Origin: Streptomyces tuirus | Lineage (GTDB): Bacteria > Actinomycetota > Actinomycetes > Streptomycetales > Streptomycetaceae | Direction of reading: 5' to 3' | Assembly (NCBI GenBank): GCA_018195615.1 | Contig: JAGTPG010000002.1 | Location: 5,635,501 to 5,699,500 of the forward strand | Length of the DNA stretch: 64,000 nucleotides | Shown here: in pieces, positions 56,508 to 64,000 of the stretch | Numbering within the stretch: position 1 is the first letter of the stretch | Layout: each line of letters begins with the position of its first letter | The notes under the pieces: model-generated | Database searches by the model: none | Told to the model about the DNA's origin: nothing | What the model saw: only the letters and a program-made list of their open reading frames with translations | Program-made: the position numbers and the translations under genes

Positions 56508-57807
56508 GTCCTCACACACGAAGTCCTTCAAGGTGCCCTTCTGGGCCCAGATACTCGCCGGTCTCGTCCTGGGCGTGCTGCTCGGCTGGCTCGCCCGCAG
56601 TCAGGACCTGTCCTGGCTGGTCACGACCCTGGAGAAGGTCGGCGACACCTTCATCGGGCTGCTGAAGCTCGCCGTCGCCCCGCTCGTCTTCTTCGCGATC
56701 CTGGTCTCGATCACCAACCTGCGCAAGGTCAACAACGCGGCCCGGCTGGCCTCGCGCACCCTCCTCTGGTTCATGATCACGTCGCTGATCGCGGTGAGCA
56801 TCGGTCTCGCCATCGGCCTGCTCACCAACCCGGGTGCCGGCACCGGCCTCACGCCGAAGGACGGCGCGAAGCCCGAGGACACCGGCTCCTGGATCGACTT
56901 CCTGACCGGCATCGTGCCGACGGACGTCATCACGCCGTTCACCGAGCTGAACGTCCTCCAGATCGTCTTCATGGCCGCCGTCGCCGGTATCGCCGCCCTC
57001 CAGCTGGGCGAGCGCGCCCAGCCGATCCTCAACCTCAGCGAGTCCGTCCTGGAGCTGCTCCAGAAGGCGCTGTGGTGGGTCATCCGGCTCGCCCCGCTCG
57101 GCACCGTCGGCCTCATCGGCAACGCCATCGCCACCTACGGCTGGGACCTCATCGGCAAGTACGCGACGTTCACGGTCGACATCTACGTCGGCTGCGCGAT
57201 CGTCCTGTTCGGTGTCTACCCGGCCCTCCTCGCCACCGTCGCCAAGGCCAACCCGATCCAGTTCTTCAAGGGCGCCTGGCCGGCCATCCAGCTGGCCTTC
57301 GTCTCCCGCTCGTCCGTCGGCACCATGCCGCTGACGCAGAAGGTCACCGAGCGGCTCGGCGTGCCGAAGGAGTACGCGTCCTTCGCGGTGCCGTTCGGCG
57401 CGACGACCAAGATGGACGGCTGCGCCGCGATCTACCCCGCGATCGCCGCGATCTTCGTCGCCCAGATCTTCGGTATCCAGCTGGGTATCGGCGACTACCT
57501 GCTGATCGCGTTCGTCTCGGTGGTCGGCTCCGCCGCCACGGCCGGTCTGACCGGCGCGACGGTCATGCTGACCCTCACCCTGTCCACCCTCGGCCTGCCG
57601 ATGGAGGGTGTCGGTCTGCTGCTCGCGATCGACCCGATCCTCGACATGATGCGCACCGCGACCAACGTGGCCGGCCAGGCGCTCGTCCCGGTCCTGGTCT
57701 CGGCCCGGGAGAACCTGCTCGACCGCACGGCCTACGCCACGGCCGACGGCTCCTCCCTGGACGAGCCCCGTGACGAGCAGCCCGAGCGGGTGCCCGCCGC
57801 GGCCTGA
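56506..57807 (+). CDS. dicarboxylate/amino acid:cation symporter (SLC1/DAACS)
   Basis: 433 aa. Eight helices plus two re-entrant loops expected. Key motifs are the serine-rich loop SRSSVGTMPLT, GATTKMDGCA (NMDGT-like) and the helix 8 DPILDMMRTATNV. The family imports glutamate, aspartate, C4-dicarboxylates or cystine with Na+ or H+. The upstream Cys-rich leader peptide makes an L-cystine (TcyP-like) substrate attractive, but sequence alone cannot distinguish it. The C-terminal tail is Asp/Glu-rich. Confidence 0.92.
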   Translation: MSSHTKSFKVPFWAQILAGLVLGVLLGWLARSQDLSWLVTTLEKVGDTFIGLLKLAVAPLVFFAILVSITNLRKVNNAARLASRTLLWFMITSLIAVSIGLAIGLLTNPGAGTGLTPKDGAKPEDTGSWIDFLTGIVPTDVITPFTELNVLQIVFMAAVAGIAALQLGERAQPILNLSESVLELLQKALWWVIRLAPLGTVGLIGNAIATYGWDLIGKYATFTVDIYVGCAIVLFGVYPALLATVAKANPIQFFKGAWPAIQLAFVSRSSVGTMPLTQKVTERLGVPKEYASFAVPFGATTKMDGCAAIYPAIAAIFVAQIFGIQLGIGDYLLIAFVSVVGSAATAGLTGATVMLTLTLSTLGLPMEGVGLLLAIDPILDMMRTATNVAGQALVPVLVSARENLLDRTAYATADGSSLDEPRDEQPERVPAAA

Positions 57808-57891
57808 GGAGGCCTGACGCGCTGACGGCCCCGGCCGGTCCTCGTCGGATTCCCGACGGTGGGCCGGCCGGTGGACCGTACGCTGAGCGGT

Positions 57892-58556
57892 ATGGGTGCC
57901 GTGAAGACGAAACGGATGCCGCGCGCGGTCCGTGAACAGCAGATGCTGGACGCCGCCGTGCGGATCTTCGGCCAGCGGGGGTACATGGCCGCGTCGATGG
58001 ACGAGATAGCCGAACTCGCGGGCGTGTCCAAGCCCTTGGTCTATCTGTACCTGAACTCCAAAGAAGACCTCTTCACCGCCTGCATCCGCCGGGAGGCCAA
58101 GGCCCTCGTCGCGGCGGTGCGGGCCGGAGTCCGCCGTGATCTGCCCGCCGACCGGCAACTGTGGGAAGGCCTCGGCGCGTTCTTCGCGCACACCGGGCAG
58201 AACCCGGACGCGTGGGCCGTCCTGCACCTCCAGGCCCGTACCCACGGTGAGCCCTTCGCCGCGGAGATCACCGCGATGCGCGAGGAGATCGTCGCGTTCG
58301 TGACGCAGCTGATCCTCGCCGGTGCACGCGAGGCTCATCACGATCCCGACCTCCCTGAGCGCGAGGTCGCCGGGCTCGCCGAGGCCCTGGTCGGCGCCGC
58401 CGAGTCCCTCGCCGCCTGGGCCAACGCCACCCGGGCGTCACGGCCCGGCAGGCCGCGGCGACCCTGATGAACTTCGCGTGGGCGGGGCTGGGGGACCTGA
58501 TGGCGGGGCGGCCCTGGTCGCCGCCGGAGGACCAGCCGGGTACCGAGGGCGGGTAG
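57892..58556 (+). CDS. TetR-family regulator, one frameshift near the 3' end
   Basis: About 221 aa after correction. The HTH is MLDAAVRIFGQRGYMAASMDEIAELAGVSKPLVYLYLNSKEDLF in outline, a classical TetR head; the C-terminal half is ligand-binding and helical. At 58429-58435 one C or G is missing; restored, the product ends with LMNFAWAGLGDLMAGRPW and stops at 58556. It faces the MaoC gene and is the best candidate to bind the TTAC palindromes at 61 kb. Confidence 0.87.
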
Positions 58557-58559
58557 CGG

Positions 58560-59624
58560 TCAGGCCCGGTGGACCTCGCCGGCCACATGCAACCGGCCCT
58601 CAGGGGCCCGCAGTTCGAAGCGGCCGTCCTGAGCCCCGTACGTCACCGTCCCCGGCAGCAGCACCGGTGCCCGGAACTCCGCGTGCACATGGCAGGAGTC
58701 CGGTGTGCCGTGGGCGGCGAGGCAGCGGGCGACCGTCCACATGCCGTGGGCGATGGCCCGGGGGAAGCCGAACAGCCGGGCGGTGAGCGGGTGGAGGTGG
58801 ATCGGGTTGCGGTCGCCGGAGGCCGCTCCGTAGCGCCGCCCGACATCCCCGCCCAGCCGCCACTCAGCCACGGCGGGCAGCGGTCCTCGCGTCTCCGGTC
58901 CTCGCGCCTCCGGCCCGGGTGCCTCCGGTCCTCGCGCCTCCGGCCCGGGTGCCTCCGGTCCTCGCGTCTCCGGTCCTCGCGCCTCCGGCCCGGGTGCCTC
59001 CGGTCCTCGCGCCTCCGGCCCGGGTGCCTCCGGTCCTCGCGCCTCCGGCCCGGGTGCCTCCGGTCCTCGCGCCTCCGGCCCGGGTGCCTCCGGTCCTCGC
59101 GCCTCCGGCCCGGGTGCCTCGGCGGGGCGCTGTGTGCGGTGCGTGCGGTGCCGGGCCAGGTAGGTGCTCCTCGACTCCCAGACGATGTCCCCGGCCTCGC
59201 GCACCTCCGTGACGACCGTCGCCTCCGTGCCGCGCCGGTGCGGTGCCAACCCCTCGGCGTACACCGTGAGTTCGTAGGAGCCGGTGGCCGGCATCCCCCG
59301 GTGCCGGGTGACCGTGATGGACGTGTGCACCAGGCCCAGCAGCGGCAGCGGGAAGTCCCGGCCGCTCATCAGCCGCATGGCCAGGGGGAATCCCAGTACG
59401 TGGGGGTAGGTCAGCGGCAGCGCGTCCTCACCGGTCGGGAATCCGCAGACCCGCTCGTACGCCGCGAGCCTCGCGAGGTCGACGCGCAGGCTGGGCAGCA
59501 CCAGCCGGGTGCGCGGGAACTCCGCGTCGGAGGAAGGCCGTTTGAGGGGGGACAGCAGGGCACCGCGGGCGAGGAGCGGGGCGAGGGGAGGGGGCTGCGT
59601 GAGGACGAGAGCGGCGTCGGCCAT
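58560..59624 (-). CDS. MaoC-like hydratase with a decapeptide-repeat linker
   Basis: 354 aa. The N-terminal hotdog half (about 35-165) is followed by a Pro/Gly/Glu/Ala/Arg linker of about 79 residues built from APGPEARGPE repeats, then the catalytic hotdog half with the R-hydratase signature YGAASGDRNPIHLHPLTARLFGF (Asp and His visible) and AIAHGMW. It hydrates trans-2-enoyl thioesters. ATG at 59624 overlaps the fabG stop (TGATG), so the two are coupled; they may act as FabG4/HtdX-like partners. Confidence 0.88.
   Translation of the reverse strand: MADAALVLTQPPPLAPLLARGALLSPLKRPSSDAEFPRTRLVLPSLRVDLARLAAYERVCGFPTGEDALPLTYPHVLGFPLAMRLMSGRDFPLPLLGLVHTSITVTRHRGMPATGSYELTVYAEGLAPHRRGTEATVVTEVREAGDIVWESRSTYLARHRTHRTQRPAEAPGPEARGPEAPGPEARGPEAPGPEARGPEAPGPEARGPEAPGPEARGPETRGPEAPGPEARGPEAPGPEARGPETRGPLPAVAEWRLGGDVGRRYGAASGDRNPIHLHPLTARLFGFPRAIAHGMWTVARCLAAHGTPDSCHVHAEFRAPVLLPGTVTYGAQDGRFELRAPEGRLHVAGEVHRA
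58882..59117. repeat. in-frame 30-bp tandem repeat inside the MaoC gene
   Basis: A 30-bp unit encoding APGPEARGPE occurs seven times, interrupted by two 15-bp half-units encoding TRGPE. Copies are nearly identical at DNA level and all variants keep the frame, so copy number can change without breaking the gene. Confidence 0.9.
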
Positions 59625-60931
59625 CACGCCCCCAGCAGGCTCTGGCCGCAGACCCGCACGACCTGGCCGTTGACCGCGCCCGAGCCCGGGTGCGAGAGCC
59701 AGGCGGTGGTCTCGGCCACGTCGACCGGAAGGCCGCCCTGGGCGAGGGAGTTCATCCGGCGGCCGGCCTCACGGATGAACAGCGGGACGGCGGCCGTCAT
59801 CTTCGTCTCGATGAAGCCCGGCGCGACCGCGTTGACCGTCACCCCGTGCTCCGCGAGCGCGCGCGGCGCGAGGGAGCGGACCATACCGACGATGCCCGCC
59901 TTGCTCGCACCGTAGTTCGTCTGGCCCGCGTTGCCGGCGATGCCGGCGATCGACGCCGTCGCCACGATCCGGCCGCCGCGCCTCAGCGCCCCGGCCTTCA
60001 GCAGGGCGTCCGTCGTGCGCAGCACGCTGGCCAGGTTCACCTCCAGCACCGGGATCCAGCGCTCGGCCGGCATGTTCACCAGCCGCCGGTCGCGTGTGAC
60101 GCCCGCGTTGTGGATCAGCAGGTCCAGGCCGTCGGGCAGGACCTCGACGATCCGCGCGCCCGCGTCGGCGGCGGTGATGTCGAGGAGCAGGGCCGTGCCG
60201 CCGAGCCGCTCGGCGACGCGCCGGGCGTCCTGCTCGGCCTGCGGCACGTCGAGGACGACGACCCGGGCCCCGTCCCTGGCGAGCGTCTCGGCGACCGCCT
60301 CACCGATCCCGCGTGCGGCGCCGGTGACCAGGGCGGTGCGGCCGGTGAGAGGGCGGTCCCGGTCGACGGGGGCGGCGGGCTCCTCGCCCGCCCCGACCTC
60401 GATCACCTGCCCGCTGACGTACGCCGACTTGGGCGACAGCAGGAAACGGAGGGTGGATTCCGCGGCGGTCGCGTCCGCGAGCCGGACCAGGTTCACGGTC
60501 CTGCCCCGGCCGATCTCCTTGCCGAGGGAGCGGGTGAACCCCTCCAGGGCCTGCTGGGCGGCGGCCTGATGATGATCGGCCGGGTCGAGCGGCGCGCCCA
60601 GCACGACCACGCGCCCGCTAGGGCCGACCGACCGTACGACGGGATGCAGGGCCGCGTGCACCTCGGCCAGCCCCTCGACGTCCCGCACCCCGCTCGCGTC
60701 CAGGACGACGGCGGCGGCCCGGTCGGAGCCGGCCGGGCCCATCCCCGTACGGGCGAGGACCGGTGCCAGGTCGAGGTCCGACGGGTCGGCCGTGAGGTGG
60801 AGCAGGCCGCCGTCCAGCGTGGGCCGCTCCGCCGACCAGCGGGCCAGTGCCGCGGGCTGCGGCAGACCGAGCCGGCGGGTGAGGAAGCGGCCGGGCCCGG
60901 TGGCGGTGAAGCTCAGATAGCGGTCGGCCAT
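59624..60931 (-). CDS. 3-oxoacyl-ACP reductase, FabG4-type
   Basis: 435 aa, about twice a normal FabG. The N-terminal 200 residues are a degenerate, cofactor-less Rossmann-like half. The C-terminal half is catalytic: TGAARGIGEAV, IHNAG, the Ser in ATASIAGIAG, and YGASK. High-molecular-weight FabG4 proteins reduce 3-oxoacyl thioesters with NADH. GGGAG precedes the ATG. First gene of the minus-strand pair with MaoC; divergent from the thiolase. Confidence 0.92.
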   Translation of the reverse strand: MADRYLSFTATGPGRFLTRRLGLPQPAALARWSAERPTLDGGLLHLTADPSDLDLAPVLARTGMGPAGSDRAAAVVLDASGVRDVEGLAEVHAALHPVVRSVGPSGRVVVLGAPLDPADHHQAAAQQALEGFTRSLGKEIGRGRTVNLVRLADATAAESTLRFLLSPKSAYVSGQVIEVGAGEEPAAPVDRDRPLTGRTALVTGAARGIGEAVAETLARDGARVVVLDVPQAEQDARRVAERLGGTALLLDITAADAGARIVEVLPDGLDLLIHNAGVTRDRRLVNMPAERWIPVLEVNLASVLRTTDALLKAGALRRGGRIVATASIAGIAGNAGQTNYGASKAGIVGMVRSLAPRALAEHGVTVNAVAPGFIETKMTAAVPLFIREAGRRMNSLAQGGLPVDVAETTAWLSHPGSGAVNGQVVRVCGQSLLGA

Positions 60932-60977
60932 TCCAACTCCCAGCTTCCGACGACGGCTCAGTGAAGGGGCACACTTG

Positions 60978-61007
60978 CTTACTCTGGAGTAAGGTTACCG
61001 GAGGTAA
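60978..61007. promoter_or_regulatory. two adjacent TTAC/GTAA palindromes between fabG and thiolase
   Basis: CTTACTCTGGAGTAAG (60978-60993; 7-bp arms) is followed at once by TTACCGGAGGTAA (60995-61007; 5-bp arms). Such dyads are typical TetR-family operators and would control both divergent transcripts. Confidence 0.6.
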
Positions 61008-61036
61008 GGCTACGTCACAGGCGAGGAGCGGTCGAG

Positions 61037-62320
61037 ATGAGCCCCCAGAAGACGTCGGTGCGGCGCGTGGCGGTCCTCGGCGGAGCACGCATCCCGTTCG
61101 CGCGCTCCGACGGCCCGTACGCCACCGCCTCCAACCAGCAGATGCTCAGCGCCGCACTCGACGGCCTCGTCGAGCGGTACGGGCTCCAAGGGCCGGGCAT
61201 GGTGGGTGAGTTCGTCGCCGGGGCGGTCCTCAAGCACAGCCGCGACTTCAACCTGGCCCGCGAGACGGTCCTCGGCTCCAAGCTGGACCCGCGCACCCCC
61301 GCCTACGACATCCAGCAGGCCTGCGGCACCGGACTCCAGGCCGTCATCGCCGCCGCCAACAAGATCGCCCTCGGCCAGACGGAGTCCGCCGTCGCGGGCG
61401 GCGCCGACACGGCCAGCGACGCACCCCTCGGCGTCAACGACAGCCTCCGCCGCATCCTGCTGCAGGCCCGGCGGGCGAAGTCGGTGGGCGGCCGGCTGAA
61501 GGCCCTGGTGAAGGTACGCCCTTCCCACCTCGTCCCCGACATCCCGCGCAACGCCGAGCCACGCACCGGCCTGTCCATGGGCGAACACGCCGCCGTCACC
61601 GCCCGCGCCCGGGGCATCGGCCGCGCGGCGCAGGACGAACTGGCGGCGGCCAGTCACCAGCGCCTGGCGGCGGCGTACGAACGCGGCTTCTTCCAGGACC
61701 TGGTGGTCCCCTTCCGGGGCCTGGCCCGCGACCAGAACCTGCGCCCCGGTTCGACCGTGGAGAAACTCGCCTCCCTGAAGCCGGTGTTCGGGCTCGACCA
61801 CCCCGAACCGACCATGACGGCGGGGAACTCGACCCCGCTCACGGACGGTGCGGCCACCGTGCTGCTGGCGAGCGAGGAGTGGGCGCGTGAACGCGACCTT
61901 CAGCCGCTGGCGTACCTGAGCGCGTTCGAGACGGCGGCCGTCGACTTCGTCGGCGGTGATGTGGCCGGAGGCGAGGACGGCCTGCTGATGGCGCCCGCGT
62001 ACGCGGTCCCGCGCATGCTGGAGCGGGCCGGGCTGGGTCTGGACGACTTCGACCTCGTCGAGATCCACGAGGCGTTCGCCTCCCAGGTGCTGGCCACGCT
62101 CGCGGCCTGGGAGAAGCGGGGGCTCGGCACGGTGGACCGGGACCGGCTGAACGTCGCCGGATCCTCCCTCGCCACCGGCCACCCCTTCGCCGCCACCGGC
62201 GCCCGGATCGTGGCCACGCTGGCCAAACTCCTCGCCGAGCGGGACGCGCCCGCACGCGGCCTGATCTCCGTGTGCGCGGCGGGCGGACAGGGTGTGACGG
62301 CGATCCTGGAGCGGGCCTGA
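61037..62320 (+). CDS. acetyl-CoA C-acetyltransferase (FadI/FadA-like thiolase)
   Basis: 427 aa. Thiolase catalytic residues are complete: C96 in QQACGTGLQ, H in EIHEAFASQ, GHPFAATGAR, and the second Cys in VCAAGGQG. It cleaves 3-ketoacyl-CoA or condenses acyl-CoAs. GAGGAG lies before the ATG. Paired divergently with FabG4/MaoC, forming a fatty-acid module under one likely operator. Confidence 0.93.
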   Translation: MSPQKTSVRRVAVLGGARIPFARSDGPYATASNQQMLSAALDGLVERYGLQGPGMVGEFVAGAVLKHSRDFNLARETVLGSKLDPRTPAYDIQQACGTGLQAVIAAANKIALGQTESAVAGGADTASDAPLGVNDSLRRILLQARRAKSVGGRLKALVKVRPSHLVPDIPRNAEPRTGLSMGEHAAVTARARGIGRAAQDELAAASHQRLAAAYERGFFQDLVVPFRGLARDQNLRPGSTVEKLASLKPVFGLDHPEPTMTAGNSTPLTDGAATVLLASEEWARERDLQPLAYLSAFETAAVDFVGGDVAGGEDGLLMAPAYAVPRMLERAGLGLDDFDLVEIHEAFASQVLATLAAWEKRGLGTVDRDRLNVAGSSLATGHPFAATGARIVATLAKLLAERDAPARGLISVCAAGGQGVTAILERA

Positions 62321-62550
62321 GAGCGGCGGCCGTACCGGACGTGAAAGACCCTCACCTAACCCCGATATTGCACAGGCCCGGCTCCGGACCATTCCCGAAC
62401 CCGCACAGAGCCGCCACGTGTGGGCCGTACGATCCCGTTCCTACCGCCAGTAACCCCTTTCTGGGGGTTCAGCCGGTTGAGCGCCTCGGCGTGCGAGGCA
62501 CGTACGTCATGCAGCAAGCAGTTCTTCGCTGCACGCCCCAGGAGCCGCCC

Positions 62551-64000
62551 GTGTCCACTGCCCATCCCTCCTCCGCCTACGGTGACGTGTACGGCGGACC
62601 GGTCCTGGTCGAGCCCGAGACACGGCGGCTGGACGGGGTGGTGCGGGAGGTGTCCGTACCGCCGCTGGCGCCGCCGTGGACCCACGGGTCGCTCGCCGAC
62701 CTGCCGTTCGACAACGCGAGCGCGAACCCGGACGCCGTGGCCCTGAGCCGCAAGGACGCCGAGGGGCGCTGGAGCGACGTCACGGCGGCCGAGTTCGCCG
62801 AGCAGGTGCTGGCCGTGGCGAAGGGACTGATCGCCGAGGGCCTGACGCCGGGCGACCGCATCGCCGTGATGGCCCGCACGATCTACGAGTGGACGGTCCT
62901 GGACTTCGCGGCCTGGTCGGCCGGACTGGTCACCGTCCCGGTCTATCCCACCTCCTCCGTCTTCCAGACCCGCTGGATCCTGCAGGACTCCGGCGCGGTC
63001 GCGCTGGTCACCGAGACCGCCGGGCAGGCCGCCGCGCTCGGCCCGGAGCGCGAACGCCTGCCCGACCTGAGGCACCTGTGGGTCGTGGAGCACGGACACG
63101 TGGACCGGCTCGTGGAAGCCGGGGCGCACCTGACCGACCAGGAGGTCGAGGTGCGGCGCGGCATGTCGGGCCCCGACACGCTCGCCACCCTCATCTACAC
63201 CTCGGGCACCACGGGCCGCCCCAAGGGCTGCGTGCTCACCCACGGCAACTTCTTCGCCGAGGTGGACAACGCGATCGAGCTGCTCTACCCCGTCTTCAAG
63301 GCGAAGACCAGCGAAGAAGCCTCGGTCCTGCTGTTCCTGCCCATGTCCCACGTCTTCGGCCGCATGGTGGCCATCGCCTGCATCCGCGCCCGCGTACGGC
63401 TGGGCCACGCCCCGAGCATCAAGGCGCAGCACCTGCTGCCGGACCTGGCGAGCTTCCGGCCGACCTGTCTGCTGGCCATCCCGTACATGCTGGAGAAGGT
63501 CTTCAACTCGGCCCGGGCCAAGGCCGAGGCGGGCGGCCGGGTGTCGACGTTCGACCGTGCGGTGGCGGTCGCGCAGCGCTACGGCGAGGCGGTGGAGGCC
63601 CGGCAGACGGGCACCGGCCCGGGCCCCTCCCGCGCGCTCAAGGCGGCCCGGATCTTCTACGACCCACTCGTCTACCGCCGTATCCGCAACGCCATGGGCG
63701 GCAGGGTCCGCTACGCCATCTGCGGCGGCTCACCGCTGGGCCGGCGCCTGGCCGCGTTCTTCGCCGGCGCCGGCATCGAGATCTTCGAGGGCTACGGCCT
63801 GACGGAGACGACCGGCGCGTCGACCGTCACCCCGCCCCTGAAGCCCCGCCTGGGCACGGTCGGCTGGCCCCTGCCCGGCACCCGCGTCCGCATCGCCGCC
63901 GACGGCGAGATCCTCCTCGCCGGCGACCACGTGCTGCGCGGCTACTGGGACCCGCAGGCCGGCGGCGTCGTCCCCGCCGCCCCCGACGGCTGGCTCGCCA
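62551..64000 (+). CDS. long-chain acyl-CoA synthetase (AMP-binding), 3' end outside window
   Basis: 483 codons are visible, with no stop before the right edge. GTG at 62551 has AGGAG six bases upstream. Adenylate-forming motifs are present: YTSGTTGRPKG (P-loop), LLFLPMSHVFGR, GGSPLGRRL and GYGLTET; the C-terminal hinge and lysine domain lie beyond the window. FadD15-like. It activates fatty acids for the neighbouring hydratase, reductase and thiolase. Confidence 0.93.
   Translation, partial: MSTAHPSSAYGDVYGGPVLVEPETRRLDGVVREVSVPPLAPPWTHGSLADLPFDNASANPDAVALSRKDAEGRWSDVTAAEFAEQVLAVAKGLIAEGLTPGDRIAVMARTIYEWTVLDFAAWSAGLVTVPVYPTSSVFQTRWILQDSGAVALVTETAGQAAALGPERERLPDLRHLWVVEHGHVDRLVEAGAHLTDQEVEVRRGMSGPDTLATLIYTSGTTGRPKGCVLTHGNFFAEVDNAIELLYPVFKAKTSEEASVLLFLPMSHVFGRMVAIACIRARVRLGHAPSIKAQHLLPDLASFRPTCLLAIPYMLEKVFNSARAKAEAGGRVSTFDRAVAVAQRYGEAVEARQTGTGPGPSRALKAARIFYDPLVYRRIRNAMGGRVRYAICGGSPLGRRLAAFFAGAGIEIFEGYGLTETTGASTVTPPLKPRLGTVGWPLPGTRVRIAADGEILLAGDHVLRGYWDPQAGGVVPAAPDGWLA

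Noticed and set aside
55726..58341. Large minus-strand frames opposite the symporter, leader peptide and TetR gene
   Set aside because: Asp/Glu/Gly/Arg-rich shadow translations; the plus-strand genes have full family motifs.

Overview
The window is high-GC actinobacterial DNA, almost certainly a Streptomyces chromosome. The support is third-codon-position G/C bias, GTG starts, 4-base stop/start overlaps, futalosine-pathway menaquinone genes, a class I lysyl-tRNA synthetase, system II cytochrome c maturation genes, and families typical of the genus (DUF2637, DUF4229, DUF6087, DUF3558-like lipoproteins, the 'putative leader peptide' family). I see no tRNA, rRNA, CRISPR array, complete insertion sequence or prophage.

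Layout. 1-6.6 kb (minus): a CHAT-protease gene cut by the window edge sits 3' of a very large NB-ARC/tetratricopeptide (STAND-type) gene; this is the most system-like locus here. 6.8-10.4 kb: divergent argS and lysS. 10.5-13.7 kb: a DUF2637 membrane protein and two paralogous lipoproteins. 13.9-16.0 kb: rtcB facing a LAGLIDADG endonuclease-like gene. 16.1-23.2 kb: small oxidoreductases, a YnfA protein, a two-component system, an M20 peptidase and an ABM protein. 23.3-29.5 kb: a sugar ABC importer with GH13 glucosidase, divergent from a LacI regulator, with operator-like palindromes between. 29.5-33.3 kb: an untidy accessory stretch (acetyltransferases, a VanX-like dipeptidase, gene remnants). 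33.6-41.4 kb: hemL, a phosphatase, a deacetylase-like lipoprotein and the resA-ccdA-resB-ccsB operon. 41.5-48.8 kb: a stand-alone condensation-domain protein, a deaminase with a double MerR regulator, a UvrA-like ATPase, and a DUF4097 gene whose ABC-transporter partner survives only as a 17-codon stub. 48.8-55.3 kb: menaquinone genes mqnL, mqnP, mqnM and mqnE with rhomboid, Lrp and UdgX genes. 55.3-57.8 kb: a GNAT, DUF4229, and a Cys-containing leader peptide ahead of an SLC1-type symporter. 57.9-64 kb: a TetR regulator and a fatty-acid module (MaoC, FabG4-like, thiolase, acyl-CoA ligase).

Sequence quality matters for reading this annotation. At least 16 sites in otherwise intact, conserved genes have lost exactly one base, nearly all at runs of C or G and often where a run of 5 would restore the frame but 4 are present. 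The simplest explanation is systematic homopolymer under-calling in the consensus, not a wave of pseudogenes. Such genes are given as single genes spanning the break, with corrected lengths.
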